Translations under genes and position numbers: made by a program
Part shown: one piece after another, positions 36,324 through 44,554 of the stretch
Layout: every line of letters starts with the position of its first letter
Position numbering within the stretch: position 1 is the stretch's first letter
From: Beggiatoa alba B18LD
Lineage (GTDB): Bacteria; Pseudomonadota; Gammaproteobacteria; Beggiatoales; Beggiatoaceae
NCBI RefSeq assembly: GCF_000245015.1
Contig: NZ_JH600070.1
Span: 2,266,634 to 2,330,633, forward strand
Direction: 5' to 3'
Length of the DNA: 64,000 bases
The notes under the pieces: model-generated
Database searches by the model: none
Told to the model about the DNA's origin: nothing
What the model saw: only the letters and a program-made list of their open reading frames with translations

Positions 36324-37364
36324 TTAACCTTGTGGCATTAATTCGCGTAATTCGCTGATAATAGCTTGTGCTCGTGAAATATAGGAGGACATAACCAGCG
36401 AATGATTGGCGAATAATCCAAACTCTGAGCCGTTTAATATCATAGGACTCCAAACGGTTTCTTGTGTAGCTTCTAATTCTTTAATGGCTTGACGCAGTAG
36501 TGGCAGTGCATTTTTTGAGACGAGCACGTCTTTAAAATCAATTTCTACGGCTTTCAGTAGGTGAATCAGTGCCCAGCTTGTCCCTCGTGCTTCGAAAAAA
36601 ACATCATCAATTTCTGTCCATGGGGTTTTTTCTTTTGTGCTTAAAGGTTGTGGGCTTGCACTACGTCCGACGGGGTCGCCTGCTAACTCTATGTTTAAAC
36701 GAGATTCGCCAACACTGGAGCTTAAGCGTTGTGATAAGTTGCTTAAACGGAGTGTGACCGTATCTAACCATGTGCGTAAACTGTCAGCACGGGTGTAAAA
36801 TTGTTCGGGTTTTTTCTCGTCGCTTAATTTATGCAGGTATTTTTCTAGGGCTTTAATACCACTTCGATATTCTGTTTCTGCGCTAGGAAATAACCATGCG
36901 GCGTTATCAACGTTAAATTTAGGTTGTGCAATGGCTAATTCTGCATTTTCCTGTCCACCTGTGCGGGAACGACTGAAATTATTGCGCATGATTTGGCTAA
37001 AATCACGAACTTGTTGTAATACGCCAAATTCCCAATTAGGCATATTATCCATGAATAATGCGGGGGGGAATTTGTCATTACTTAAGTATCCCCCTGCTTT
37101 ATCAAGTAATCCACGGCGTGCAACTTCCATGAGGGTATAGGTACTGATATAACCCGTAACCACTTTTTCCTTATGTTCTGTTGCGTAATTTTGTGCAACT
37201 GCTTGTACATCAAAGTGAGCAGGTTCAATACTCCAAAAAATGCTGAGAATAAATAACCCTATCGCTAAAATCAGCGCAATTCCCACTCCGCGCCCTATCC
37301 ATCCCAACCCTAAAAACCGTTGAAACCAAGTTACTTTTTCTGTTGTCACGGTTGAATCAGTCAT
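36324..37364 (-). CDS. DUF2333 family inner-membrane protein
   Basis: The 346-residue protein has a single transmembrane helix near the N-terminus (GRGVGIALILAIGLFILSIF) and a large, mostly helical periplasmic domain. The stretch TEHKEKVVTGYISTYTLMEV and later GGYLSNDKFPPALFMDNMPN match the conserved DUF2333 family of gammaproteobacteria, whose function is unknown. It is upstream of the ParA gene on the same strand and probably cotranscribed with it. Confidence 0.85.
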   Translation of the reverse strand: MTDSTVTTEKVTWFQRFLGLGWIGRGVGIALILAIGLFILSIFWSIEPAHFDVQAVAQNYATEHKEKVVTGYISTYTLMEVARRGLLDKAGGYLSNDKFPPALFMDNMPNWEFGVLQQVRDFSQIMRNNFSRSRTGGQENAELAIAQPKFNVDNAAWLFPSAETEYRSGIKALEKYLHKLSDEKKPEQFYTRADSLRTWLDTVTLRLSNLSQRLSSSVGESRLNIELAGDPVGRSASPQPLSTKEKTPWTEIDDVFFEARGTSWALIHLLKAVEIDFKDVLVSKNALPLLRQAIKELEATQETVWSPMILNGSEFGLFANHSLVMSSYISRAQAIISELRELMPQG

Positions 37365-37689
37365 GTTTAACGCTCCGTTTTACCCTATAAGTATTTTCTT
37401 AATAAGTCCAATCAATTATTTTTTCTACCTTTTATAAAAAATTAATCGTAACTACTTTATAATCAGCGGATAGTCATAATATATCCATTAGCAATTACAA
37501 GGATATTTTTTATCAGCTATCTGTCGCACCACCGCAAAAAACAAACGGTAGCAAGCACGATGATAGGAAATAGGGTAATTGCAAAATAAATATTATTTAT
37601 GGATACGATTTTATAAGGTTATATATTAAACTATAAGGCTTCAAACTGTTTTCTCACCCTGTCTATGCCTTAACCATAACGGAGGAACT
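37365..37689. other. Divergent AT-rich region upstream of icd
   Basis: No gene is seen in these 325 bases between the divergent DUF2333 and icd genes. GGAGG just before 37690 is the ribosome-binding site of icd. No promoter could be fixed with confidence. Confidence 0.5.
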
Positions 37690-39453
37690 ATGCCAGCTCC
37701 AACGCTGACCTTACCTGTAAACGGTCAAAAAATTACAATTAAAGATAACAAGATGGTAGTGCCCGATAATCCAATTCTGGGTTACATTGAAGGGGATGGT
37801 ATCGGTCCTGACATTACTAAAGCTTGCTTACGTGTTTGGGATGCCGCCGTAGAAAAAGCGTATGGTGGAAAACGTAAGATTCATTGGATGGAATTATTCA
37901 TGGGTGAAAAAGCCGCGCAAATGTACGACGGCAACATTTTCCCTGATGCAACCCGTGATTTATTAAAAGAATTAGTTGTTTCCATCAAAGGGCCTTTAAC
38001 AACCCCTGTCGGTGGTGGTTTTCGTTCCTTAAACGTCGCTTTACGTCAAGACTTAGATTTATATTCTTGCGTCCGCCCCGTCCGCTATTATCAAGGTGTT
38101 CCTTCTCCTTTACGTCATCCTGAATTAGTTGATGTCGTGATTTTCCGTGAAAATACCGAAGACGTTTACGCAGGTATTGAATACCAATCAGGTTCTCCTG
38201 AAATGCGTAAAGTGGAAAAATTCCTCAAAGAAGAAATGAAAGCAAAATTCTTTGATGATTGCGGTTTAGGGATTAAACCCATTAGCCCCTTTGGTAGTAA
38301 ACGCTTAGTCCGTAAAGCTATTCAATATGCCATTGATAACCATCGTGAAAGCGTTACCTTAGTGCATAAAGGTAACATCATGAAATACACGGAAGGGGCT
38401 TTCCGTAACTGGGGTTATGAAGTCGCTCGTGAAGAGTTTGGCGAGTACACCATCACCGAAGAAGAGTTATACAGCAAGTTTGGTGGTAAACAACCTGAAG
38501 GCAAAATCGTCATTAAAGACCGTATTGCCGATATTATTTTCCAATTAATGCTGTTACGTCCTGACGAGTTCGACGTATTAGCCACTATGAACTTAAACGG
38601 CGACTATTTATCTGATGCAATCGCCGCTGAAGTCGGTGGGGTTGGTATTGCTCCCGGTGCAAACATCAGCGACCACGTGGCAGTTTTCGAAGCAACTCAC
38701 GGCACAGCACCTAAATACGCTAACTTAGATAAAGTGAACCCCGGTTCATTATTATTCAGTGGCGTGATGATGTTGGAATACCTCGGCTGGAAAGAAGCGG
38801 CTGATTTAATCAGCTTGGCTTATCCTCAAGTCATTGAGCAAAAAGTAGTCACTTATGACTTTGCCCGTCAAATGGACGGCGCGGTTGAAGTTTCTACCAG
38901 CGGTTTTGGTGATGCCTTAATTGCACAAATTCAAGGCACAGCAAACTTTGAAGAATTACGTCGCCAACGTCGTCAAGCCGTTGAGCAAGAGCGTAAAGAA
39001 CGCGAAGAAAAACGGGTTGCTGACCCTCAAGCCGCAATGGTTGCTTCTGGACGTACCCCGCACACTGTCGGCGATATCATGATTGCGAACTTGATTTCTA
39101 TCGATGGCAGCACTGTTGTCGAAGAAGCCATGCACTTAATGCGTAAACATCACATCAGTAGCTTAATTGTGAATCCTGATGCTGATGGCAAGTGGGGCAT
39201 CATGACACAAAAAGATGTGTTGACAAAAATCATTCACGCTAACCGTTCACCCGCTAGCGTGAAAGTGGCTGAAGTCACGACTAAACCTTTACAAATGGTA
39301 CCTGTCGATACATCTTTACATGATTGCGTCAGCATCATGACGGATAATAATATCCGTCGTGTTGTGGTTGAAAAAGATGGTGCGCCGATTGGGATTGTCA
39401 GCGATACCGACGTGTTCCGCACCGTTGAAGAATTTGGCTGGATTCCAGAGTAA
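37690..39453 (+). CDS. icd: NADP isocitrate dehydrogenase fused to a C-terminal CBS-domain pair
   Basis: The 587-residue protein has two parts. Residues 1-416 are a complete E. coli-type isocitrate dehydrogenase: [10 protein letters not shown], the substrate loop [10 protein letters not shown] with Ser113 (phosphorylated by AceK in E. coli), Arg119, Arg129, Tyr160 and [17 protein letters not shown], which marks NADP specificity. A highly charged linker (about 422-445, [19 protein letters not shown]) leads to two CBS domains at about 460-512 and 525-580 ([39 protein letters not shown]). CBS pairs usually bind adenine nucleotides, so allosteric control by energy state is likely but inferred. 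GGAGG precedes the ATG; a terminator follows. Usual Icd length is about 416-420. Confidence 0.96.
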   Translation: MPAPTLTLPVNGQKITIKDNKMVVPDNPILGYIEGDGIGPDITKACLRVWDAAVEKAYGGKRKIHWMELFMGEKAAQMYDGNIFPDATRDLLKELVVSIKGPLTTPVGGGFRSLNVALRQDLDLYSCVRPVRYYQGVPSPLRHPELVDVVIFRENTEDVYAGIEYQSGSPEMRKVEKFLKEEMKAKFFDDCGLGIKPISPFGSKRLVRKAIQYAIDNHRESVTLVHKGNIMKYTEGAFRNWGYEVAREEFGEYTITEEELYSKFGGKQPEGKIVIKDRIADIIFQLMLLRPDEFDVLATMNLNGDYLSDAIAAEVGGVGIAPGANISDHVAVFEATHGTAPKYANLDKVNPGSLLFSGVMMLEYLGWKEAADLISLAYPQVIEQKVVTYDFARQMDGAVEVSTSGFGDALIAQIQGTANFEELRRQRRQAVEQERKEREEKRVADPQAAMVASGRTPHTVGDIMIANLISIDGSTVVEEAMHLMRKHHISSLIVNPDADGKWGIMTQKDVLTKIIHANRSPASVKVAEVTTKPLQMVPVDTSLHDCVSIMTDNNIRRVVVEKDGAPIGIVSDTDVFRTVEEFGWIPE

Positions 39454-39492
39454 ATCAGTAATTAAACACAGTTGACTTTATGTATCTGTGAT

Positions 39493-39533
39493 AAAAACCC
39501 CTGTCTTTTTTAAAAAGATGGGGGTTTTTATTT
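39493..39533 (+). terminator. Rho-independent terminator of icd
   Basis: AAAAACCCC (39493-39501) pairs with GGGGTTTTT (39521-39529), with inner pairing of TCTTTTT and AAAAAGA, followed by a T-rich tract. It lies 40 bases after the icd stop. Confidence 0.88.
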
Positions 39534-39552
39534 AAACATCAGAGAAAATTAA

Positions 39553-39629
39553 TATAGCAAACGTATTATAAAACGACATGAAGGACTGCCAGTCCTAGAT
39601 TTGAATCACTTTATGGTAAGGTTACTATA
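39553..39629. repeat. Rpn-associated palindromic element, extra copy in tandem
   Basis: Begins TATAGCAAACGTATTATAAA, has the palindromic core GGACTGCCAGTCC and ends GGTAAGGTTACTATA. Its last four bases (TATA) are also the first four of the next copy, so two elements abut with a shared end. Confidence 0.88.
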
Positions 39630-39702
39630 GCAAACGCACTATAAAACGATGCGGAAGACTGCCAGTCCTAAATTTAAATAATTTTATGATACGTTTACTA
39701 TA
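39626..39702. repeat. Rpn-associated palindromic element, left end of unit 1
   Basis: Begins TATAGCAAACGCACTATAAA, has GACTGCCAGTCC as core and ends GATACGTTTACTATA, 27 bases before the Rpn start codon. The same sequence up to the gene start is conserved upstream of the second Rpn gene. Confidence 0.88.
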
Positions 39703-39729
39703 TCTTCCCAAGCATGAGGAAACATCAAC

Positions 39730-40713
39730 ATGACCGACAAATCTCTAGGCACATTCATCAACCCCTTCACCGATTTTGGCTTTAAAAAAATCTTCGGCAG
39801 TGAAGAAAGTAAACCCCTACTCATCAGTTTCCTCAATGATTTACTCCCCATCAAACACAAAATTGTCAGCTTAGAATTTAAAAATATCGAAAAGCTCGGC
39901 ATGTTAGAAGAAGACCGACGTGCCATCTTTGATATTTATTGCCGTGATGAAAAAAATCAGGAATTCATTGTTGAATTACAACGTGCGAAACAAGAACACT
40001 TTCAAGACCGCGCTACCTATTACGCCAGTTTCTTAATTCAAGACCAAGCCAAAAAAGGCAAATGGGATTTTGAATTAACCCCGATTTATTTCATTGGGAT
40101 TTTAGACTTCTCTTTAGCCAGTTTTCCTGATGACCATTACTTACATTTTGGACAACTTACCGATATTTACAGTAAAGAAGTCACGTTTAAGAAATTGAAC
40201 TTCATTTACATAGAAATGGCGAAGTTTAAAAAGCAAGAATCTGAATTAGCGAACCATCTGGAATGGTGGTTATATTTTCTGCGTGAATTAGTGACATTTG
40301 ACGATATGCCGAGAGAATTTCAAGGCGATATTATTGAAGAAGCCTTTGCGTTAGCGAAATTAGCGAACATGAGTTATGAAGACCGCCATGCGTATGAATT
40401 GAGTTTGAAATACTACCGCGATTTCATCAATGTGCTTGATACCGCTAAACAGGAAGGGATTGAGATTGGGATGGAGAAGGGTATTGAGATTGGGATTGAA
40501 CAAGGCGTTAAAAAAGGGATTGAGCAAGGCGTTAAGCAAGGTATCGAACAAGGGGTTAAACAAGGGATTGAGCAAGGTGTCAAAAAAGGAATTGAACAAG
40601 GCATCGAACAAGAAAGAATAAAAGTCGCAATAGCACTGAAGAAAAACAATGTCCCTCTTGAGCTTATTATGGTTGCGACGGGATTAACATGCGAAGAAAT
40701 TGAACGATTATAG
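39730..40713 (+). CDS. Rpn-family PD-(D/E)XK recombination-promoting nuclease / putative transposase, copy 1
   Basis: The 327-residue protein begins MTDKSLGTFINPFTDFGFKK with IFGSEESKPLLISFLNDLL, the standard opening of the Rpn/PDDEXK_2 (Transposase_31) family. The nuclease core is FDIYCRDEKNQEFIVELQRA: Asp68 and the Glu82-x-Gln84 variant of the ExK motif. Residues 244-294 are six octapeptide repeats of the type VKQGIEQG, coded by 24-base units at about 40459-40611. The end (ELIMVATGLTCEEIERL) is the usual family tail. Copy 2 at 52442-53362 is almost identical apart from repeat number. Known members cut DNA and promote RecA-independent recombination or act in phage defence. The TAG stop lies inside the flanking element. 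Confidence 0.93.
   Translation: MTDKSLGTFINPFTDFGFKKIFGSEESKPLLISFLNDLLPIKHKIVSLEFKNIEKLGMLEEDRRAIFDIYCRDEKNQEFIVELQRAKQEHFQDRATYYASFLIQDQAKKGKWDFELTPIYFIGILDFSLASFPDDHYLHFGQLTDIYSKEVTFKKLNFIYIEMAKFKKQESELANHLEWWLYFLRELVTFDDMPREFQGDIIEEAFALAKLANMSYEDRHAYELSLKYYRDFINVLDTAKQEGIEIGMEKGIEIGIEQGVKKGIEQGVKQGIEQGVKQGIEQGVKKGIEQGIEQERIKVAIALKKNNVPLELIMVATGLTCEEIERL
40459..40611 (+). repeat. 24-base tandem repeats coding octapeptides in the Rpn C-terminus
   Basis: Six consecutive in-frame units code IEIGMEKG, IEIGIEQG, VKKGIEQG, VKQGIEQG, VKQGIEQG and VKKGIEQG. Copy 2 of the gene has only three such units (52442-53362). The repeat probably forms an extended helix or oligomerisation stalk. Confidence 0.9.
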
Positions 40714-40785
40714 TAAATGTACTATAAAGCGATGCGGAGGACTGCCAGCCCTAACTTTAAATCACTTTATGGTACGTTTACTATA
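40709..40785. repeat. Rpn-associated palindromic element, right end of unit 1
   Basis: Begins TATAGTAAATGTACTATAAA, has a slightly decayed core (GGACTGCCAGCCC) and ends GGTACGTTTACTATA. Its first five bases TATAG include the TAG stop of the Rpn gene. Confidence 0.88.
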
Positions 40786-40862
40786 CATGTTTTAAAATCT
40801 GCTGAGTTGGCATATCAACTGAAACAATTGCAAAAAACGTCGCTGCCCGCCATACTGCAAAC

Positions 40863-41144
40863 ATGAAATTAACACCACACTATACTGCGGGTTTTGTGGG
40901 TTGGTGGGAATTGCTCGCCGTTGATGAGCAAACTGCCATCCATCAAGTGCTCATTCAATTATTAAATCCCGAAACGTTGGTAACGCTTCCCTTGCAACGG
41001 GCGCAAACTGAACAGGCTCAGATGGGCGAGTTGCATATAATGTATGGGGATTATACGTATAATATTTTATATGCGATTGATTTAGCTCAATCTTATCTTG
41101 TACTCGTTGGTGGTATTAAAAAGCCTATTAGTACAGTGCAGTAA
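40863..41144 (+). CDS. Orphan RelE/Gp49-like protein
   Basis: The 93-residue protein is compatible with the Gp49/RelE-type toxin pattern. TAGFVGWWELLAVDEQTAIH corresponds to the substrate-facing N-terminal helices (FxxWWxxLxxDEQ), and MGELHIMYGDYTYNILYAID then LVLVGGIKKP corresponds to the MRELR...YRILYAFDP...LLGGDKT core. It ends about 15-20 residues earlier than typical members, so the final helix may be missing. No helix-turn-helix antitoxin gene is next to it: the downstream gene is a membrane protein. It may be a toxin remnant or a domesticated protein. It lies 77 bases after the right end of Rpn unit 1. Confidence 0.6.
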   Translation: MKLTPHYTAGFVGWWELLAVDEQTAIHQVLIQLLNPETLVTLPLQRAQTEQAQMGELHIMYGDYTYNILYAIDLAQSYLVLVGGIKKPISTVQ

Positions 41145-41198
41145 AAAATCCCGCGATAATTAGAAAATACTCGATAATGCCTTGGTAGGAAGACCGAC

Positions 41199-42179
41199 GT
41201 GAGTCTTTTATTTTTAATTTTCTTGTTAGTATTTGTAAGCACGGCGGTTGCTGTTTACCCTGTTCATTTATTAGCCGTGCGGTTTACAGCAAAACGGACA
41301 CGCTTGCGTTGGTGTCTTTTAGCGTTATTAAGTGCGTGGTTACTATTACTCATTGTTTGGTTGCTCAGTTATCTCATTGGCTCATGGGCATATTTTTTAT
41401 TGCTGATAGCACTAGGCATTACCATTTTCATTTTTATGCGTTTACTGGGTACTTCTCCCGCAAATGGCATCATGATTATGGGGGGTGGGTTAGGTGTCTC
41501 AGCCGTTTTTATGTTTATCATGGTTTGGGCGTTTGGATTAAGTGCGCGTTTATCACCACCGCCCGTGCAAGCATTAGTTGCCCGTTTTACTGTGCTTCAA
41601 CAATTTGCCACAGCAAGTCGTGCTATTTGCCAGTGTCAAACAGATATGCGTTGTCTAACCGATAAATATCTTGCCTTTATGGAGCTACAACAAAATAATA
41701 CGGTTGCGTTTAAACCCACTGAACAAGCACGCCTTGCTTATTTTGAACAGCAAGCCTTGAATTGTTCAACCATAGTAAGACAGGGGGAACAAGGGCAATC
41801 GTTAGCCATGCAAGTAGAAACCCCACATCATAAAGCAACGATTACAGAGGCATTTTTAAACCAGTTAAGCCAACAAGCACGAGTAAATACAAATAAAAGC
41901 AGTGCTTTAGCCGCAGAAGCGATAGAAAAAAATAAAACTGCTGAACCTTCCTCAGACACTGAAGTTGCTACGACAGAAAAACCTGCGATTGATTTACAAC
42001 AAGCACAACAGTTTTTAAAGAAACGGATACGTATTACAAAACTAGATGGAAATGTTCAAGAAGGTTATTTAATTGGTGTTTCATCAAAAGAATTAATCAT
42101 TCAACAAAAAATAACGCCAAGTGCATTTGCTTATCGCGTATTATTAACGGATATTTTTGAATTACAAGAAATTAATTAA
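41199..42179 (+). CDS. Integral membrane protein of unknown function
   Basis: The 326-residue protein starts at a GTG with TAGGAAG 6 bases upstream. Four hydrophobic helices occupy residues 1-115 (for example LLALLSAWLLLLIVWLLSYL). A central soluble region has paired cysteines (ICQCQTDMRC). After a Ser/Thr/Glu-rich linker the last 60 residues (RIRITKLDGNVQEGYLIGVS) look like a small beta-barrel or Sm/SH3-like fold. Not recognised as a named family. It precedes mobA by about 10 bases, so it is probably cotranscribed with the molybdenum cofactor genes. Confidence 0.75.
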   Translation: MSLLFLIFLLVFVSTAVAVYPVHLLAVRFTAKRTRLRWCLLALLSAWLLLLIVWLLSYLIGSWAYFLLLIALGITIFIFMRLLGTSPANGIMIMGGGLGVSAVFMFIMVWAFGLSARLSPPPVQALVARFTVLQQFATASRAICQCQTDMRCLTDKYLAFMELQQNNTVAFKPTEQARLAYFEQQALNCSTIVRQGEQGQSLAMQVETPHHKATITEAFLNQLSQQARVNTNKSSALAAEAIEKNKTAEPSSDTEVATTEKPAIDLQQAQQFLKKRIRITKLDGNVQEGYLIGVSSKELIIQQKITPSAFAYRVLLTDIFELQEIN

Positions 42180-42189
42180 TTTATATTCT

Positions 42190-42804
42190 ATGGAAGAAAG
42201 TCATTATCAACAACAAATAACAGGCGTTATTCTTGCGGGTGGTCGTGCTGTACGCATGGGCGGGCAAGATAAAGGCTTGATTGAGATTAATGGGCGTAAA
42301 ATGATTGAGTATGTTATTGATGTATTGCGCCCGCAGGTTTCTACACTGCTGATTAATGCAAATCGTCATCAGATGGAATATGCACATCTGGGAGAATGCA
42401 TGGTTGTTGCTGATAATTACGGCAATTATGAAGGACCTTTAGCAGGCATGTTAAGCGGATTACATAATGCACAAACAGAGTATGTATTATTTGTTCCCTG
42501 CGACTCGCCCTTAATTACACCAAACCTTGCCGAGCGTTTATATACAGGATTACAAACGGCACAAGCCGACATCAGTGTTGCTACTTCTCCAGATGGGAAA
42601 TTACAACCCGTTTTCGCGCTAATCAAACGACAATTATTAACGGCATTACGCCAATTTCTGGCAGATGGTGAGCGTAAAATTGACCGTTGGTATCAATCAC
42701 AAGCCATGACAGTGGTCGACTTTGCAGATAGCCCCGATACTTTTTTAAATATTAATACGCCTGCTGAACAAGCAGCGATTGTTGAACGTTTACAAGCGTC
42801 ATAA
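42190..42804 (+). CDS. mobA: Molybdenum cofactor guanylyltransferase
   Basis: MobA joins GMP from GTP to molybdopterin to make the guanine dinucleotide cofactor used by the DMSO reductase family. The protein (204 residues from the ATG at 42190) carries the GTP-binding motif ILAGGRAVRMGGQDKGL at 14-30, NYEGPLAGMLSGL and VPCDSPLITPNLA with the metal-binding Asp. An in-frame TTG at 42157 lies within the preceding gene and is not favoured. The stop overlaps the mobB start by one base. The cluster suggests the cell uses a molybdoenzyme such as nitrate reductase. Confidence 0.95.
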   Translation: MEESHYQQQITGVILAGGRAVRMGGQDKGLIEINGRKMIEYVIDVLRPQVSTLLINANRHQMEYAHLGECMVVADNYGNYEGPLAGMLSGLHNAQTEYVLFVPCDSPLITPNLAERLYTGLQTAQADISVATSPDGKLQPVFALIKRQLLTALRQFLADGERKIDRWYQSQAMTVVDFADSPDTFLNINTPAEQAAIVERLQAS

Positions 42805-43367
42805 TGTCCTTACATCCATTGATTAAAGTCCCTTTAGTGGGGTTCGCCGCTTATAGCGGGACAGGTAAAACCACCCTCATTTTAAAAATTCTCCCTTTAT
42901 TAAAAGCGCAGGGGTTACGGGTTGGTGTGATTAAACACGCACATCATCAGTTTGAAATCGACCAAGCGGGAAAAGATAGCTATCGCATACGTAAAGAAGG
43001 CGAGGTCGAACAATTATTAATTGCCTCTCGTCAACGCTGGGTATTAATGACAGAGACAGGGCAAACTGATGAACCTTATTTACATCAAGTTTTACCGCAT
43101 TTAAATCAAGAAACATTAGACTTAGTCATTGTTGAAGGGTTTAAACATGAACAATTCCCCAAAATTGAACTGTATCGCCCTAGTTTAAATAAAGCCTTAA
43201 TTTTTCCTAATGATGCCTCTATTATCGCCATTGCGTCCGACGCGCCCCTGCCTGTTGAAACCACTTTACCACGCTTAGACCTGAATGATGCAACCGACAT
43301 TGTGCAATTTATTGAGGCAAATATCATTCGTTGTTTTCAAGCCAGCCCTATTGATAAATCGCTATGA
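42804..43367 (+). CDS. mobB: Molybdopterin-guanine dinucleotide biosynthesis adaptor protein
   Basis: MobB is a GTP-binding adaptor that assists MobA. The 187-residue protein begins with a P-loop [20 protein letters not shown] at about 14-33, followed by [20 protein letters not shown], which is diagnostic. The ATG overlaps the mobA stop (TAATG) and its TGA overlaps the moaC start (ATGA), so the three genes are translationally coupled. Confidence 0.95.
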   Translation: MSLHPLIKVPLVGFAAYSGTGKTTLILKILPLLKAQGLRVGVIKHAHHQFEIDQAGKDSYRIRKEGEVEQLLIASRQRWVLMTETGQTDEPYLHQVLPHLNQETLDLVIVEGFKHEQFPKIELYRPSLNKALIFPNDASIIAIASDAPLPVETTLPRLDLNDATDIVQFIEANIIRCFQASPIDKSL

Positions 43368-43843
43368 ACTCACTAACCCATTTTAATGCCGCAGGCGAAG
43401 CCCATATGGTTGATGTTGGTGATAAAGCCAGTACACAACGCACCGCTATTGCAGAGGGATTTATTACCATGCAAGCCCAGACCCTGCAATTAATTATGGC
43501 GGGAGAGCATAAAAAAGGCGATGTATTAGGAATTGCCCGCCTTGCAGGGATTATGGCAAGTAAAAAAACCAGCGATTTAATTCCTTTATGTCATCCGCTC
43601 ATGCTCAGTCATGTCAGCGTTGATTTACAAGCACTACCTGATAAACAAGCCGTTTATTGTCAAGCAACGGTGAAAACACAGGGGCAAACAGGGGTAGAGA
43701 TGGAAGCCTTAATGGCAGTACAAATTGCCCTACTCACTGTTTACGACATGTGTAAAGCGGTTGACCGTGGCATGTGTATCGAGCGGGTACAATTGACAAA
43801 GAAGGCGGGCGGAAAATCAGGGGTATGGGAACGAGAGGCTTAA
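43364..43843 (+). CDS. moaC: Cyclic pyranopterin monophosphate synthase
   Basis: MoaC, with MoaA, converts GTP to cyclic pyranopterin monophosphate, the first step of molybdenum cofactor synthesis. The 159-residue protein shows [38 protein letters not shown] and [11 protein letters not shown], then [20 protein letters not shown] with the catalytic Lys/Asp region CKAVDRGM. Length and motifs are normal. It ends the mob cluster with a terminator that begins inside the stop codon. moaA is not in this window. Confidence 0.97.
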   Translation: MNSLTHFNAAGEAHMVDVGDKASTQRTAIAEGFITMQAQTLQLIMAGEHKKGDVLGIARLAGIMASKKTSDLIPLCHPLMLSHVSVDLQALPDKQAVYCQATVKTQGQTGVEMEALMAVQIALLTVYDMCKAVDRGMCIERVQLTKKAGGKSGVWEREA

Positions 43844-43875
43844 AAATCCCCTCGCCAATCAATGAGGGGATTTTT
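43842..43875 (+). terminator. Rho-independent terminator of the mobAB-moaC operon
   Basis: AAAAATCCCCTC and GAGGGGATTTTT form a perfect 12-bp stem with a 10-base loop. The first arm overlaps the moaC TAA. A/T tracts at both ends could also serve the convergent phasin gene, which ends at 43910. Confidence 0.92.
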
Positions 43876-43909
43876 ACAAATAAATATCAAAATAAAGCGA
43901 GAGAGACGC

Positions 43910-44458
43910 TTATTTTTTAGAAGTTTCGATTAAGTTATCTAATGTGTTTTGTGTCCACACTTGCAAATCTGAACCAAAACGTTGCAATTCGATCATTGCC
44001 GCGCCTGCGGTCATCTTGATTTTGTCTTGCAATGCAGTGGCTAATTGAGATTGCACATTCATCATCTCTGTGCTGCTACTGGCTTTCTTTAATGTTTCCA
44101 GTGATTGCGCGCTAGCAGTCATACATTGATTGAGCAACTCAACTTGTTGATTCATAATGTTTGTAAATCTAACAGTACTGAGTTCCGTTAATTCTTTCAC
44201 GGCATTGACGGGGGTTTGTAAATCAACGGCATTGATTTGTTGTTTTAGCAAATCGTTGGTTGTAGAAGTATTAATTTGATTAAAGTCTTGGAAAGAATTT
44301 AATGTGGTTTGCATTAACTGTGCAACTTGCCCCATTTTAACTTGGTTTTGCAACAGCGTATTCATGGTGTTCAGCCCTGCTTCATTGAGCTGTTTAAACG
44401 CATTCAGATACATCTGATTAAAGTTTGCCCATTGTTGGGTAGGAAGTTCTGCTGCCAT
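43910..44458 (-). CDS. Phasin family protein
   Basis: The 182-residue protein starts at the ATG at 44458, with AAAGG 9 bases upstream. It is an amphipathic, mostly helical, Gln/Ala-rich protein without cysteine-rich or catalytic motifs, except a lone Cys in QVELLNQCMTASAQSLETLK. That segment and the ending (WTQNTLDNLIETSKK) match the Phasin_2 (PhaP-like) family. Phasins coat polyhydroxyalkanoate granules in the cytosol and control their size. The gene precedes two PHB depolymerase genes on the same strand (they lie upstream), which fits a PHB-related locus, although the depolymerases carry signal peptides. Confidence 0.85.
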   Translation of the reverse strand: MAAELPTQQWANFNQMYLNAFKQLNEAGLNTMNTLLQNQVKMGQVAQLMQTTLNSFQDFNQINTSTTNDLLKQQINAVDLQTPVNAVKELTELSTVRFTNIMNQQVELLNQCMTASAQSLETLKKASSSTEMMNVQSQLATALQDKIKMTAGAAMIELQRFGSDLQVWTQNTLDNLIETSKK

Positions 44459-44554
44459 CGTCAATTACCTTTCAAAAATTGAATAAAAAGAAATAACAAC
44501 TTACTCAGGGACAATCAAATATTCAACGATTGTCCCTTTAAAGCCGATTAACGT

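Noticed and set aside
40459-40611. CRISPR-like array
   Set aside because: Units are contiguous 24-base coding repeats without spacers, in frame with a nuclease gene.
40360-40649. Open frames on the minus strand opposite the Rpn repeat region
   Set aside because: They are low-complexity mirror translations of the 24-base repeats with no start signal and no family resemblance.
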